A stretch of DNA of 64,000 nt from Streptomyces sp. NBC_00670 (GTDB lineage: Bacteria; Actinomycetota; Actinomycetes; Streptomycetales; Streptomycetaceae), in contig NZ_CP109017.1 in assembly GCF_036226765.1 (NCBI RefSeq), positions 7,069,001 to 7,133,000 on the forward strand, read 5' to 3'. Shown in pieces: positions 26,991-35,794 of this stretch. The notes under the pieces are model-generated. The model had not been told where the DNA came from, did no database searches, and saw nothing but the letters and a program-made list of their open reading frames with translations. Position numbers and translations under genes: made by a program. The stretch's first letter is position 1; each line of letters starts with the position of its first letter.

Positions 26991-28211
26991 TCAATTCTGG
27001 CGTGACGTCGCGTACTTGCGGACGAAGCGGCGGACCGTGCGGTTCATCTCCTCCTCGCGCCAGGCCGGCAGGCCGTCCAGGCGGGTGTGGGCGCCGGCCG
27101 TGCCCAGCAGGTCACCGTCGACGACGAACAGGAACAGCACGCCCACCGGGAACTCGGCGTCCAGTGCGCGCACCAGGTCGCTGTCCGGCGGATGCGGGAC
27201 GATCACCACCACCGGGCCGAAGTCCCGCTCGTGCTCGCGCAGGGTCTCCTCGTCGTAGACGTCGACGTCCTCCAGCAGGTCCCGGATGCCCTCCACCAGG
27301 CCGTCCAGCACACCCGTGCCCGCGGTGATCGGCACCACGAAGTGGTCCCAGGCCAGCGGCTGTTCGGTCGCCCGGTGGACGTAACGGCGCGCGGTGTCGG
27401 TGGAGCGGGCGGGCAGCACCGCCACCCGGGGGCCCGTACCGCACAGCGTCTCGCGCATTCGGGCGGCCTCCGTGCCCGGCACCCGGGCGTGGGTCACGCT
27501 CAGCTCGATCAGCTCCCGGGAGTCCCCGGGCCCGGGCAGCGGCAGGAGTTCGGTCAGGGCCGCCCGCAACGGGTCGGCGTCCGCCTCCTGTTCACTCGGC
27601 CGCTCGGCGAGCAGCCCGGAGGCGAGCCGGTGCTGCTTCAGCGGCGACAGCCCGGCCAGCGGCACCCCCAGAGTCGCGCTGGCCCGGTCCAGGCTGCGGT
27701 CGGGCACCTCGCGCAGATGCCGTACCACCTGGTGGTGCACCCGGGAGTCGTTCAGCCCGGCCCGCATCAGCTCCAACTGCGGTGCGATGTCCCGCCGTAC
27801 GGCCTCCAGATCGCCGCGTTCCGGCCACTCGACGGTCTGCCGGCGGGTCGGATTGAGGGAATTGAGCCCGCTGCGCTCCAGCGCCTTCAGGTCCACCTCC
27901 GGGAGCATCAGCAGGATCACCGGGAAGCCGTCGGTGCGGTTGCGCAGCTCCGCCATGGCGAGCTCGTTCTGCACGTGTTCGGACTTCAGGGCGTGCACCG
28001 AGACGATGAGCAGCATGCCGTGCGCGCTGCCCATGCCGTCGGATATCGCCTCCATCCACTCCTGCCCGGGCACCAGTGACTCCCGGTCCACGACGACCGG
28101 GGCGCAGCCCTCCGCGCGCAGCAGTTCCTCCATGGCACGCCGTGCGGGCCAGCAACTGCACGGGCAGTCCAGGGGCTCGCTGCGGCTGAGGAAGACATGG
28201 GGACCGGGCAT
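26991..28211 (-). CDS. TIR domain-containing protein
   Basis: This 406-residue protein has an N-terminal TIR domain (about 1-150). HVFLSRSEPLD is its first strand, followed by an unusual Cys cluster (CPCSC). GMLLIVSVHALKSEHVQNELAMAEL follows, whose Glu falls where TIR NADases place their catalytic Glu. The C-terminal half is helical and then alpha/beta (VVVIVPHPPDSDLVRALDAEF and LFLFVVDGDLLG) and may be a second ligand-binding domain. It is the last gene of the five-gene minus-strand operon, 63 bases after the propeller/GH13-like gene. Start ATG at 28211 follows GAGGAG. It would be the effector if this is a conflict system, which is inference. Confidence 0.75.
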   Translation of the reverse strand: MPGPHVFLSRSEPLDCPCSCWPARRAMEELLRAEGCAPVVVDRESLVPGQEWMEAISDGMGSAHGMLLIVSVHALKSEHVQNELAMAELRNRTDGFPVILLMLPEVDLKALERSGLNSLNPTRRQTVEWPERGDLEAVRRDIAPQLELMRAGLNDSRVHHQVVRHLREVPDRSLDRASATLGVPLAGLSPLKQHRLASGLLAERPSEQEADADPLRAALTELLPLPGPGDSRELIELSVTHARVPGTEAARMRETLCGTGPRVAVLPARSTDTARRYVHRATEQPLAWDHFVVPITAGTGVLDGLVEGIRDLLEDVDVYDEETLREHERDFGPVVVIVPHPPDSDLVRALDAEFPVGVLFLFVVDGDLLGTAGAHTRLDGLPAWREEEMNRTVRRFVRKYATSRQN

Positions 28212-28274
28212 GGTGCTCCTCGCTGAACTGGGGACGGGGCGACGACGGCGGCCGGCGGCTCGCGGCGCGTGTCG

Positions 28275-31079
28275 TCAGGGGACGGGTGGGCCGAAGGGGT
28301 CGGTCGCCTCCGTCGACCGGGGGCCCTCAGCGGGTCGGAGCCGGAACCAGCGGGTGCGGCCCGGTCCGACGGTGAGGGTGAAGACATCGTCGGCGACCGC
28401 GTGCACGGTCTCGGGTTCGGCGGTGGCGGCCGGGTGGGGGGCCGGTGCGTCGTGGGCGATCTCGATCAGTTCGGTCGGCGGCTCCGGGGCCGGCCGGGGG
28501 AGCCGGGCGACGACGGGGGTGTCCGCCGTGTTGGTGAGGCACAGCACCGTCTGCCCGGCATGGGTGCGCAGGACGGCGGTGAGCCGCGGGTCTCCGGTCG
28601 GATGTGGTGCGAACGTCTCACCGCGCAGGGCCAGTTGGGTGGCCCGCGCGGCCAGGAGGGTTCGCAGTGCCGTCGCCTCGGGCGTCTGAGCGTCCAGCAC
28701 CGCGAGCGGGACCTCGTGGCATCCGGGCAGGGCCAGCAGCAGGCGGGCCTCGGCGTACGGGGCGTCGGGCGGCAGTGCCCAGGGGGGTACCGGGTGAGAG
28801 GCGTCCGCCGGGGTCGCGGGCGGGGCGCCGACCACCAGGTGGCAGTGGGTGTCCGCGGCGCCAGGACCGTTCGCCTCCGGACCGCTCCCCTCCGCCCTCC
28901 CCACCAACGCCGCCTCGGGGAACGCGTCCAGCAGATGGCGCAGGCGGATCAGCAGGGCCTCGGGCCAGCGGGCGGCGTCGCGCAGCCGCAGGCCGTCGAA
29001 CCGCTCCTCCAGCAGGTCGTACGCCCGCCGCAGCAGCGCCCCGTGCGCGGCGGTGTCGTCCGGCGGGTGCAGATCGGCGAGCACGCGCAGCCCCTGCGCC
29101 CGCGCCTCCTCGACCAGTGCGGTGGTCTCCGGCGCCCCCGGCTCGCGGGAGGCGGGCAGACAGACGTGGCCCACGCCCCAGCGGCGGGCCCGCACCGGCA
29201 GCAGGGGGTTGTCCGCGAGCAGTGCGACCCCCACGCCGTCCCGCAGCCACGCCGGGCCGGTGCCGTCCGGGGCGGGGGGCACGGGGGCGGGGGTGAACAG
29301 ATGGGTGCGGCCGTCCTCGGACCGGATCTCGACCTCGCCGCCGTGCCCCGTCAGCAGCAGCCGTCCGCCCGGCGCGGGGCACACCTCCTGGACCGAGAAG
29401 GGCACCGGCGCTCCCGTGACCGGCCCGCCGTCCGGCCACGGCAGCCGCAGCAGCCGGGGCCCGCCGTCCGCCGCGACGACCAGCCCGGTCGCGGGCGACA
29501 CCGCGAGCGAGGTCGCCGGGGCCGGCAGCACCGCCAGGACGACGGAGTCGTCCTCCGGGCCGTGCCCGCCGGTCCCGTCGTCCTCCCCGTGCGGCCGCCA
29601 GGTGTGCACCCGGCCGTCCGCCGTGGCCCACACCACCGCGCCCGAGGCGGGGTCGCCGCTCAGCGCGGTGACCGGCTGCCCGGTGCCCCACAGCGTCGTC
29701 GGCGTGCCGGTGCCGGAGGCCGGGCGGTGGACGACGAGGTCGCCGCGCGCGTCGGCCACCGCCACCACCCCCGCCCGGACCGAGCACCACAGGCCCACCA
29801 CCCGGGCGGAGTGCGTGAGCGTCGCCAGGTCGCGGCGCGGGTCGCCGTCGGCCGCGAGGACCACGTCGGTCCCCGACGCCAGGCACAGCACGGTCTGCCG
29901 GGCCAGCCGCGACCAGCCCAGCGCCGTCGGCTCCGCCATGGCCGCCGGGAGGCGGTGCAGTACGGCGTCGGCGGAGCCGTCCAGCGCCGTCGACACCACG
30001 TGCAGTCCGCTGTCCGTCACCGCGGCGGTGGCGGCGGGGCCCGCGTCCGCCACGGCCAACAGCTCTGGTGCGCCCGGCAGTTCGAGCGGCAGTACGGTCT
30101 CGCCGTCGTCGACCGACAGGGCGGTGTGCCCGTCGGCGGTGACCGCCGTGGCCCCGCGCCCGGCCGCCCGGACGCAGACCAGGGTGGAGCCCAGCTCCGC
30201 CTGCGCGTGCAGCACCGTGCCGTCGGGGCGGGCCTCGGCGATCACGCCGAGGCGCAGCGCTGCCCGCTCGTCGTCGTACAGGTCCAGCTCGTGCCAGCCG
30301 GCTCCCGGCAGCGCGCCGCGCAGCCGCAGCCGGACCCGGGCGGCGCCGCTCGCCGGGCAGACCAGGGCATCGGGCTCCGGCGGCCGGGTCAGGACCAGGC
30401 CGTCCGCCACCGGCCGTACGCCGATGTCGACCTCGCTGTGGACGAGGGACCGCACCGCCCGCACCCGGTCGGCGCCGGTGCGGGCGGCCACGCCGGTGGG
30501 CGGCTCCATGCCCAGCCGCTCCGCCGCCATCACCTGCAGCCGCCAGGCCGGCCAGGAGCCGTGCACGTCCTCGGGGAGCCGGGGCAGGAAACGCAGCACC
30601 CAGCGGCTGGCGTCGGCCGCCCCGCCGCCGTCGGCGAGTACCTGCCGGAACAGCGGTGCCAGCGCCTCCTCGACCTCCGCCTCGGCCGGCCGCGGCCCGA
30701 TCGTCGCCCGCCACAGCAGCTCCTCGAACGCGCGGACGAGGGGCGGGGCGCCGCGGTGGGCGGTGCGGGTGTACTCGCGGACCGAGCCGAGCAGGCTCAG
30801 GTCCCGCGCGGACAGCTCCTGCCGCAGCTCGGCGCCGACCTCCGGGTGCAGCACCAGCGCCCGGCTGTCGGCCGCCTCCACCAGCGGCGAGAACCACAGC
30901 CTCGCCTCGAGGCCGATGCCGCTGCGCGGCAGGAACCGCAGCCGGGCGCCGCGCACGAAGTACGGTTCGGCCTGCGCCGCCAGGCACAGCGAGCGCGCCA
31001 GCAGCACCACGTCGGGCTGGTCGCGGCGCTGCTCGGCGATGAGCCGGAAGGCGGTGCTGCGCTCGGGCGCCGCCGTCAC
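28275..31079 (-). CDS. Beta-propeller protein with degenerate GH13-like C-terminal domain
   Basis: In this 934-residue protein, the first 190 residues are helical. From about 230 to 600 there are repeated strand-rich units (RPHGE, VVWATADGRVHTW, SLAVSPATGLVVAADGG) that look like a beta-propeller. Residues from about 610 resemble an alpha-amylase/trehalose-synthase fold in order: WGVGHVCLPAS, ALVEEARAQGLRVLADLHPPDD, FDGLRLRDAARW, FPEAALVGRAEG, and a C-terminal TVLCLTNTADTPVVARL...WFRLRP domain. The position of the GH13 nucleophile (usually RLDA) reads RLRDA, so the site is probably inactive. GTG start at 31079 overlaps the previous stop by four bases. Function is unknown. Confidence 0.7.
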   Translation of the reverse strand: MTAAPERSTAFRLIAEQRRDQPDVVLLARSLCLAAQAEPYFVRGARLRFLPRSGIGLEARLWFSPLVEAADSRALVLHPEVGAELRQELSARDLSLLGSVREYTRTAHRGAPPLVRAFEELLWRATIGPRPAEAEVEEALAPLFRQVLADGGGAADASRWVLRFLPRLPEDVHGSWPAWRLQVMAAERLGMEPPTGVAARTGADRVRAVRSLVHSEVDIGVRPVADGLVLTRPPEPDALVCPASGAARVRLRLRGALPGAGWHELDLYDDERAALRLGVIAEARPDGTVLHAQAELGSTLVCVRAAGRGATAVTADGHTALSVDDGETVLPLELPGAPELLAVADAGPAATAAVTDSGLHVVSTALDGSADAVLHRLPAAMAEPTALGWSRLARQTVLCLASGTDVVLAADGDPRRDLATLTHSARVVGLWCSVRAGVVAVADARGDLVVHRPASGTGTPTTLWGTGQPVTALSGDPASGAVVWATADGRVHTWRPHGEDDGTGGHGPEDDSVVLAVLPAPATSLAVSPATGLVVAADGGPRLLRLPWPDGGPVTGAPVPFSVQEVCPAPGGRLLLTGHGGEVEIRSEDGRTHLFTPAPVPPAPDGTGPAWLRDGVGVALLADNPLLPVRARRWGVGHVCLPASREPGAPETTALVEEARAQGLRVLADLHPPDDTAAHGALLRRAYDLLEERFDGLRLRDAARWPEALLIRLRHLLDAFPEAALVGRAEGSGPEANGPGAADTHCHLVVGAPPATPADASHPVPPWALPPDAPYAEARLLLALPGCHEVPLAVLDAQTPEATALRTLLAARATQLALRGETFAPHPTGDPRLTAVLRTHAGQTVLCLTNTADTPVVARLPRPAPEPPTELIEIAHDAPAPHPAATAEPETVHAVADDVFTLTVGPGRTRWFRLRPAEGPRSTEATDPFGPPVP

Positions 31080-32308
31080 GACCCGCGCCCCGATCTGCGC
31101 CGGCCGCCCCGGAGGCCGGACCGCCCCGTCCGCACCGGGATGCCGCGGTCCAGGGTGAACAGCGTGACCAACTGCCGGATGGCGGCGGGGTACTCCCGTA
31201 CGGGGTGCGGGGTGAGACAGACGACGGGCGTGCCCGCGCGGCACAGCCGGCGCAGATACGGCAGCCACTGGGCCGGGGTGGCGTGGTTGCGTCCCGGTAG
31301 CGGCGGCCGCAGCCTGCCGAGGTCGGACATCAGCAGCACCGGCTGTCCGTGCGGCGGGACGGGGTGCGGCTCCCAGGTGCGGCCGCCGTCGCGGCTCGCG
31401 CCCCGTCGGAGCCGGAAGTCGAGCACGGTCAGCCGGTCGGGTGGCACCACCCGGGCGGCGAGGGCGGCGAGCCAGGCCTGGTCGTCGCGGAAGGGCCGCA
31501 TCGACTCGCCCCGGTCGAGCAGCAGGTGCACCCCGGCCCTGGTGGTCGCCCGCTGCCGGTAGGGGACCCGGGGACGGCCGAGGGGACCGCCGGCCAGGCT
31601 GCGGACCACCAGCTCCAGAAGCCGGTCGTGGTCGACGGTGTGCCCGCCGCGGTACGTGCTGGCCACGGCGAGGAAGACGGCGCGCTCGGTCCGCGGATCC
31701 CACGGCGGGGCCGGCCGGGGCGGGGCGGTGACCCAGGGGACGTCGAGGATGTCCGGGGGGTCGTCGGGCCCCGGCACGTCCCCCGGGTCGGCGAGGTCCC
31801 GCAGGGCGGGCTCGCCGTCGGGCCCGGTGGGGTCCGGCGGGGGGAGCGGTGCCCGGAGCATGAGCAGGGAGGCGCCGGTGGCCCGAGGGGGAGCGGGGTA
31901 CGGCTCGGGGGCGGAACCGGCGGGTCCGGACCGGCGCGCGGTTACGGCGGCCGTGGCGCCGGTCCCCGTCCCCGCCTCCTCGCCGGCTCCGTTCAGCGGT
32001 GTCGGTCCGGCCCGGCGGGACGGGGCCGCCGGACGCTCCGTACCCCCCGTCCGTGACACCCCGTCGGCGTGCAGCGCACGCACCGGGCGGCGCGCACCGC
32101 CCCGGCCGCCGTCCTCGGCAGCGTGCGGCCCGTCGGCCGCCGCCGGCCTGCGTCCCGGGCGCCCGCCCACGTGCGAGTCGGCGCCCGGTGCGGTCCCCGC
32201 CGGCAGCCCCATCGCCTCGGCGAGCCGCGCCACGCCGTCCGCGTCCTGGACGCCCAGCAGACGGGCAGCCCGCAGCAGATCCCCCACCTGGGTCCGGCGA
32301 CGGCTCAT
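31076..32308 (-). CDS. vWA-like protein related to SAV_2336 N-terminal domain
   Basis: This 410-residue protein begins with a short helical domain (VGDLLRAARLLGVQDADGVARLAEAMGL, about 7-34). A Pro/Gly/Ala-rich linker of about 110 residues follows, then an alpha/beta domain (about 185-400). Its key stretch VHLLLDRGESM (about 260-270) looks like a von Willebrand A MIDAS (DxSxS) with the first Ser replaced by Gly; LTVLDFRLRR and PVLLMSDLGRL are later strands. Such proteins usually sit next to MoxR ATPases, as here, where the ATPase may act on them. ATG at 32308 overlaps the AAA gene stop as ATGA. Confidence 0.7.
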   Translation of the reverse strand: MSRRRTQVGDLLRAARLLGVQDADGVARLAEAMGLPAGTAPGADSHVGGRPGRRPAAADGPHAAEDGGRGGARRPVRALHADGVSRTGGTERPAAPSRRAGPTPLNGAGEEAGTGTGATAAVTARRSGPAGSAPEPYPAPPRATGASLLMLRAPLPPPDPTGPDGEPALRDLADPGDVPGPDDPPDILDVPWVTAPPRPAPPWDPRTERAVFLAVASTYRGGHTVDHDRLLELVVRSLAGGPLGRPRVPYRQRATTRAGVHLLLDRGESMRPFRDDQAWLAALAARVVPPDRLTVLDFRLRRGASRDGGRTWEPHPVPPHGQPVLLMSDLGRLRPPLPGRNHATPAQWLPYLRRLCRAGTPVVCLTPHPVREYPAAIRQLVTLFTLDRGIPVRTGRSGLRGGRRRSGRGS

Positions 32309-33258
32309 GCGTACGGCAGGACGTCGGGGGAGCCCTTGACCATGGCGAGACCCGCCACCGCACGCCACTCCGGGGAGTCGGCGGTGAGCCCCAGCTGCTG
32401 ACAGGCCCGCAGGGTGTCGAGGAACTCCGCGGTGCTCGCCACCGGCCGCGCGGCGGAGGACTCGGCGTCGAACATCTCGGCCAACTCGTCGGCGAGCAGC
32501 GGGTCGTAGGCGGCACCCATGTGCAACTGGGCGACCCGCAGCAGGTGTTCGCGGTCCGGCGGCTCCAGGACCAGCGGGATGCAGCGGCGCCGGAAGGCGG
32601 CGGACAGCTCCCGCTCCTCGTTGCTGGTGATGACCACGAGCGGTGCGTCGATCCCCTCGGCTGCCGTCACCAGGCGGCGGCCGGGGCCCTCGAAGCGCAG
32701 GTTGTTCAGCGGGTCGAGGAGCGCGTCCGGCACGTCCGGGTCGGCCTTGTCGATCTCGTCGATCAGCACCACGGCCGGGCGCCCGCGCAGCGCCGGGTCC
32801 GGCTCGGCACCGGGATCGGCACCGTCGGTGGGAGCGTCGAAGGCCGGGTCGACGGAGGGGTCCAGGGCCTTCCACAGCACGCCGGGACGGAAGTACGCCG
32901 GCGAGTCGGGGGCGGCCAGCTTCCCCGAGTAGGCGTCGTTGAGCTGCCGGAAGGCCTCCTCGCGCCAGAGCAGGTCGTGCGGTTCGGTACGGGCGGTGAC
33001 GACCTCGGCGTAGTAGCGCAGGCCCATCAGCCGGGCCACGTTGGGCGCGAGCGTGGACTTGCCCGAGCCGGGCGGGCCCAGCACCAGCAGCGGACGGCCG
33101 GTCGCCAGGGCGATGTTGACCGCGAGGACCGTACGCTCGTCGAAGAGGTAGACCTCGTCGTCCGGCCGGGCCACGCCGCGCGGCGGCAGGAGGGGTAACG
33201 GGCTGTCGTGCGGGGTCCCGCCGGGCTCGTCGGGGTCGAAAAGCTTGACGTAGCCCAC
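32305..33258 (-). CDS. MoxR-type AAA+ ATPase
   Basis: This 317-residue AAA+ protein has Walker A GPPGSGKST (61-69), Walker B AVVLIDEIDKAD and an arginine-finger stretch SAAFRRRC. A pore or arm insert with EPHDLLWREEAFRQLN precedes Walker B. MoxR ATPases remodel partner proteins, often vWA-domain proteins such as the one encoded next. I chose GTG at 33258 because AGGGGGAA sits just upstream; the frame is open for 48 more codons without coding character. Leu-21 is a TTA codon (33196-33198), the only one found on the minus-strand operon. It is coupled to the vWA-like gene. Confidence 0.88.
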   Translation of the reverse strand: MGYVKLFDPDEPGGTPHDSPLPLLPPRGVARPDDEVYLFDERTVLAVNIALATGRPLLVLGPPGSGKSTLAPNVARLMGLRYYAEVVTARTEPHDLLWREEAFRQLNDAYSGKLAAPDSPAYFRPGVLWKALDPSVDPAFDAPTDGADPGAEPDPALRGRPAVVLIDEIDKADPDVPDALLDPLNNLRFEGPGRRLVTAAEGIDAPLVVITSNEERELSAAFRRRCIPLVLEPPDREHLLRVAQLHMGAAYDPLLADELAEMFDAESSAARPVASTAEFLDTLRACQQLGLTADSPEWRAVAGLAMVKGSPDVLPYA

Positions 33259-33319
33259 TGGTTCCCCCTGGTCCGGACTGCCGCGAACGCTCCCTCGACG
33301 AGGGTAGCCGACACCCCTG

Positions 33320-35677
33320 TCAGTGCTGAAGATTGCCTCCGCGGGCCCGGCCCGGGCGCACCACCCGCACGCCGGGGAACACCGCCCCCTGCCTGGGCAC
33401 ACCGCCCGGCCGGGGGGCGGCGTGCGCCCCGGCGCGCGCGGACGGGCGCGCTCCCGGTGACACCAGATCGACCTGGCTGAGCCACGGCATGTCGTACAGA
33501 CCCTCCGGTATCGGACCCTCCGGCCACGGGTCGACGGTGAGGAACATGACCGTGGAGGAGACGAGGGCCGAGAGGTCGGTCAGGGCCGGGCAGCGCACCA
33601 CCCGCAGGGCGCGCAGGGAGGGGCAGGCGTCCAGCGGGGGGAGCGCGGTGCGGGCGGGGTCGTCGGCGAGGACCAGGGTGCGCAGTCCGGGCAGGTGCGG
33701 CAGCATCTCGTCCAGGCCCTCCACCGCTCCCTCGCACCACAGTTCGGGACATCCGGCCCCGGTCAGCGCCCGCAGTTCCCCGGCCGAGCGGACGACGGCA
33801 CGCCGCGCCGGGGCGGGTGCCACCGGCCGTGCCGCGGGCAGCCGGCGGAGCGGGCGGTGGCCGTCGGTCAGGATGCCGCGCGGCTCCTTGCGGTCCCGCG
33901 CCGCCCGCAATTCGCCCAGCAGAGCCTCCAGTTCGGAGGAGCCGGAGCGGGCCAGCAGGCGTGCGGCGTCCGCGGGTTCGACGCCGGCGAGGTGGTGGGC
34001 CGCCAGGAACGTACGGACCGCCGGGTCGGAGAAGGCGACCGTGTCGGGCCCGGGTTGGTAGAGCGTGCCCGTACGGTCCGCGAGGGCGGCGAGGAGCCGG
34101 TCGGGCGCCGGAGCGGCACCGGCCGCGCGGGTGCCGCGATCGCGCAGCGCGTCCAGCGCCGTGCGCAGCGGGATACGGGCGCCGTCCATGTCGAGGGTGG
34201 CGACGGCCAGGCTGCCGCAGGCCGTGCGCAGCACGCTGTCGGGCACCGCCGCCCCGTCCTCCCGGACCGGGGGCACCCCGCCGGGCTCCGGCCGGGCCCG
34301 GCGCCACCCGGCGGAGATCCCGGCCCGCAGCAGCTGGTGGCGCGGGGGAGGCCCCGGCGGGGTGTGCGCGCGGGAGGCCCGCCAGATCGCCGCGGTGGCC
34401 GCCGGGCGCCCCGCGACGCCGGACAGCACCGGGTCCTCGTCCAGCCGCCGGGTCAGCGCGCCCGACAGCCGCCGCTCGCCGTCGGCGAGGGTGTCGAGCA
34501 GGGCCCGGACGCCCGCGGGGGCCAGCGCGCGCAGCCGGACGGTGCGGAACTCCGAACCCAGCCGCTCCCAGGGCACGGTGGCCCCGTTGGTGGCGATGAC
34601 GCACGGGGCCTCGGGGTGGGCGCGCAGCAGGCGCAGCAGGGACTCCCAGACGGCGGTGCGGTTGCGTGAGGGCACCGCGTCGAGGTCGTCGACGGCCACG
34701 AAGGCGTGCCCGGCGCGCAGTTGGCGGGCCGCCCAGCCGGCGGGCTCCCGGGCGGCGGCGCCCGGGGCGAGGGCCGGCACCAGCCCGTCCAGGTCCGGGA
34801 GCGCCCCCGAGCGCGCGGAGAGCACGAACGGGATCCGGCAGCCCCAGGGCGCCCGGTCGGCGCCGGCCGCGGTGTGCGGGACGGCGTCCAGGGCCTGCCC
34901 GGCCAGCCGGGCCAGTTCGGTGCTGTGGCCCGCGCCCAGCGGCCCGACCAGGAGCAGCCGCCGGCCCAGTTCGGGCAGCAGTTCGGCGGGCACGGTCTCG
35001 TCCGTGCCGTCGCCCGCCACCAGGGTGCGCGGGATCCGGGGCGCGGGCACGGCCGGTGCCAGGTGTTTGCGGAACTCCTCGGTGAACACGGCGTCGTCCA
35101 CGGCGAGGGCGCGGGGCGGCTCACCCGCCGACCGGTCCCGCAGTGCGGGCGCCGTCGTACCGCTCCTGACCGCCTCGTTCATGTGTGCGACGATCGTCGC
35201 GAGGACCTCGTCCAGGGCCGCGCGGTACCGGGGCGCCTGCATCGTGAGCAGGGCGAGCCCCAGCGAGCGGTACTCCGGCGGCTGTCCGGCCGTGAAGACG
35301 TCGGCCGCCGCCACCGGTTCCGGCAGCCGCTGCGGGACCGGCTCCCACAGCAGCGGCAGCGCCGTGCGGGGCGCGGTGCCGGTACGGGCCTGGCCCAGCG
35401 TCTGGCGGTGCGCGAGGACCGCCCAGTCCTGGTCGGCGGGGCCCTCGCTGAAGTAGGCGGGGCTGCACAGGGCCAGCACGACGTCGGCGGTGGCCACGCC
35501 GGGCGACTCGGCAGGCGGCGTGTGCCGCGCGTCCTGCGGGGCCGGCGCCGGGACACGGGTGAACCGCGGGCCCTTGGAGGCGTCCAGCCGTCTGCGCAGC
35601 TCGTACAGGAAACGGGCGACCCAGGCCTCGTCCCGGCCGCGCAAATAGCTGACGGCATAGCGGTACACGGACACCAC
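33320..35677 (-). CDS. FxsC-like TIR / NACHT-like NTPase / LRR-like protein
   Basis: The first of five operon genes encodes 785 residues. Residues 1-180 match FxsC of the facing operon: VSYLRGRDEAWVARFLYEL, VVLALCSPAYFSEG, ALPLLWEPVP and a final helix IVAHMNEAVR. A STAND NTPase follows (about 205-480) with LLLVGPLGAGHST near 240-253, where the essential Lys of the P-loop is His-251, and HAFVAVDDLDAVP as Walker B. The last 150 residues have leucine-rich repeat-like units (LPGLRTLVLADDP, CPSLRALRVVRCPALTDLSAL). The GTG start is ambiguous among three near 35668-35677. Loss of the Lys suggests that nucleotide binding is weakened or lost. Confidence 0.75.
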   Translation of the reverse strand: MVSVYRYAVSYLRGRDEAWVARFLYELRRRLDASKGPRFTRVPAPAPQDARHTPPAESPGVATADVVLALCSPAYFSEGPADQDWAVLAHRQTLGQARTGTAPRTALPLLWEPVPQRLPEPVAAADVFTAGQPPEYRSLGLALLTMQAPRYRAALDEVLATIVAHMNEAVRSGTTAPALRDRSAGEPPRALAVDDAVFTEEFRKHLAPAVPAPRIPRTLVAGDGTDETVPAELLPELGRRLLLVGPLGAGHSTELARLAGQALDAVPHTAAGADRAPWGCRIPFVLSARSGALPDLDGLVPALAPGAAAREPAGWAARQLRAGHAFVAVDDLDAVPSRNRTAVWESLLRLLRAHPEAPCVIATNGATVPWERLGSEFRTVRLRALAPAGVRALLDTLADGERRLSGALTRRLDEDPVLSGVAGRPAATAAIWRASRAHTPPGPPPRHQLLRAGISAGWRRARPEPGGVPPVREDGAAVPDSVLRTACGSLAVATLDMDGARIPLRTALDALRDRGTRAAGAAPAPDRLLAALADRTGTLYQPGPDTVAFSDPAVRTFLAAHHLAGVEPADAARLLARSGSSELEALLGELRAARDRKEPRGILTDGHRPLRRLPAARPVAPAPARRAVVRSAGELRALTGAGCPELWCEGAVEGLDEMLPHLPGLRTLVLADDPARTALPPLDACPSLRALRVVRCPALTDLSALVSSTVMFLTVDPWPEGPIPEGLYDMPWLSQVDLVSPGARPSARAGAHAAPRPGGVPRQGAVFPGVRVVRPGRARGGNLQH

Positions 35678-35794
35678 TTCCCCCGTAGATCGGCAGGCGC
35701 ACCGGCTTCACGTACCAGTCTGGCACTGCGGCGGGCGACGGGCGTGGCAGAATCCGGCGCAGCAACTGATGGTCCGTCAGGACCGCTCGAAGAA

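Noticed and set aside
28269..31562. 1097-codon open frame antisense to the propeller/GH13-like gene
   Set aside because: No domain and Arg/Gly/Gln-rich composition; the minus-strand gene has 4-base overlaps with its neighbours.
26991..35677. Typical vWA-MoxR-VMAP ternary conflict system
   Set aside because: MoxR and vWA-like partners fit, but I could not recognise a VMAP domain, so I do not assign that name.
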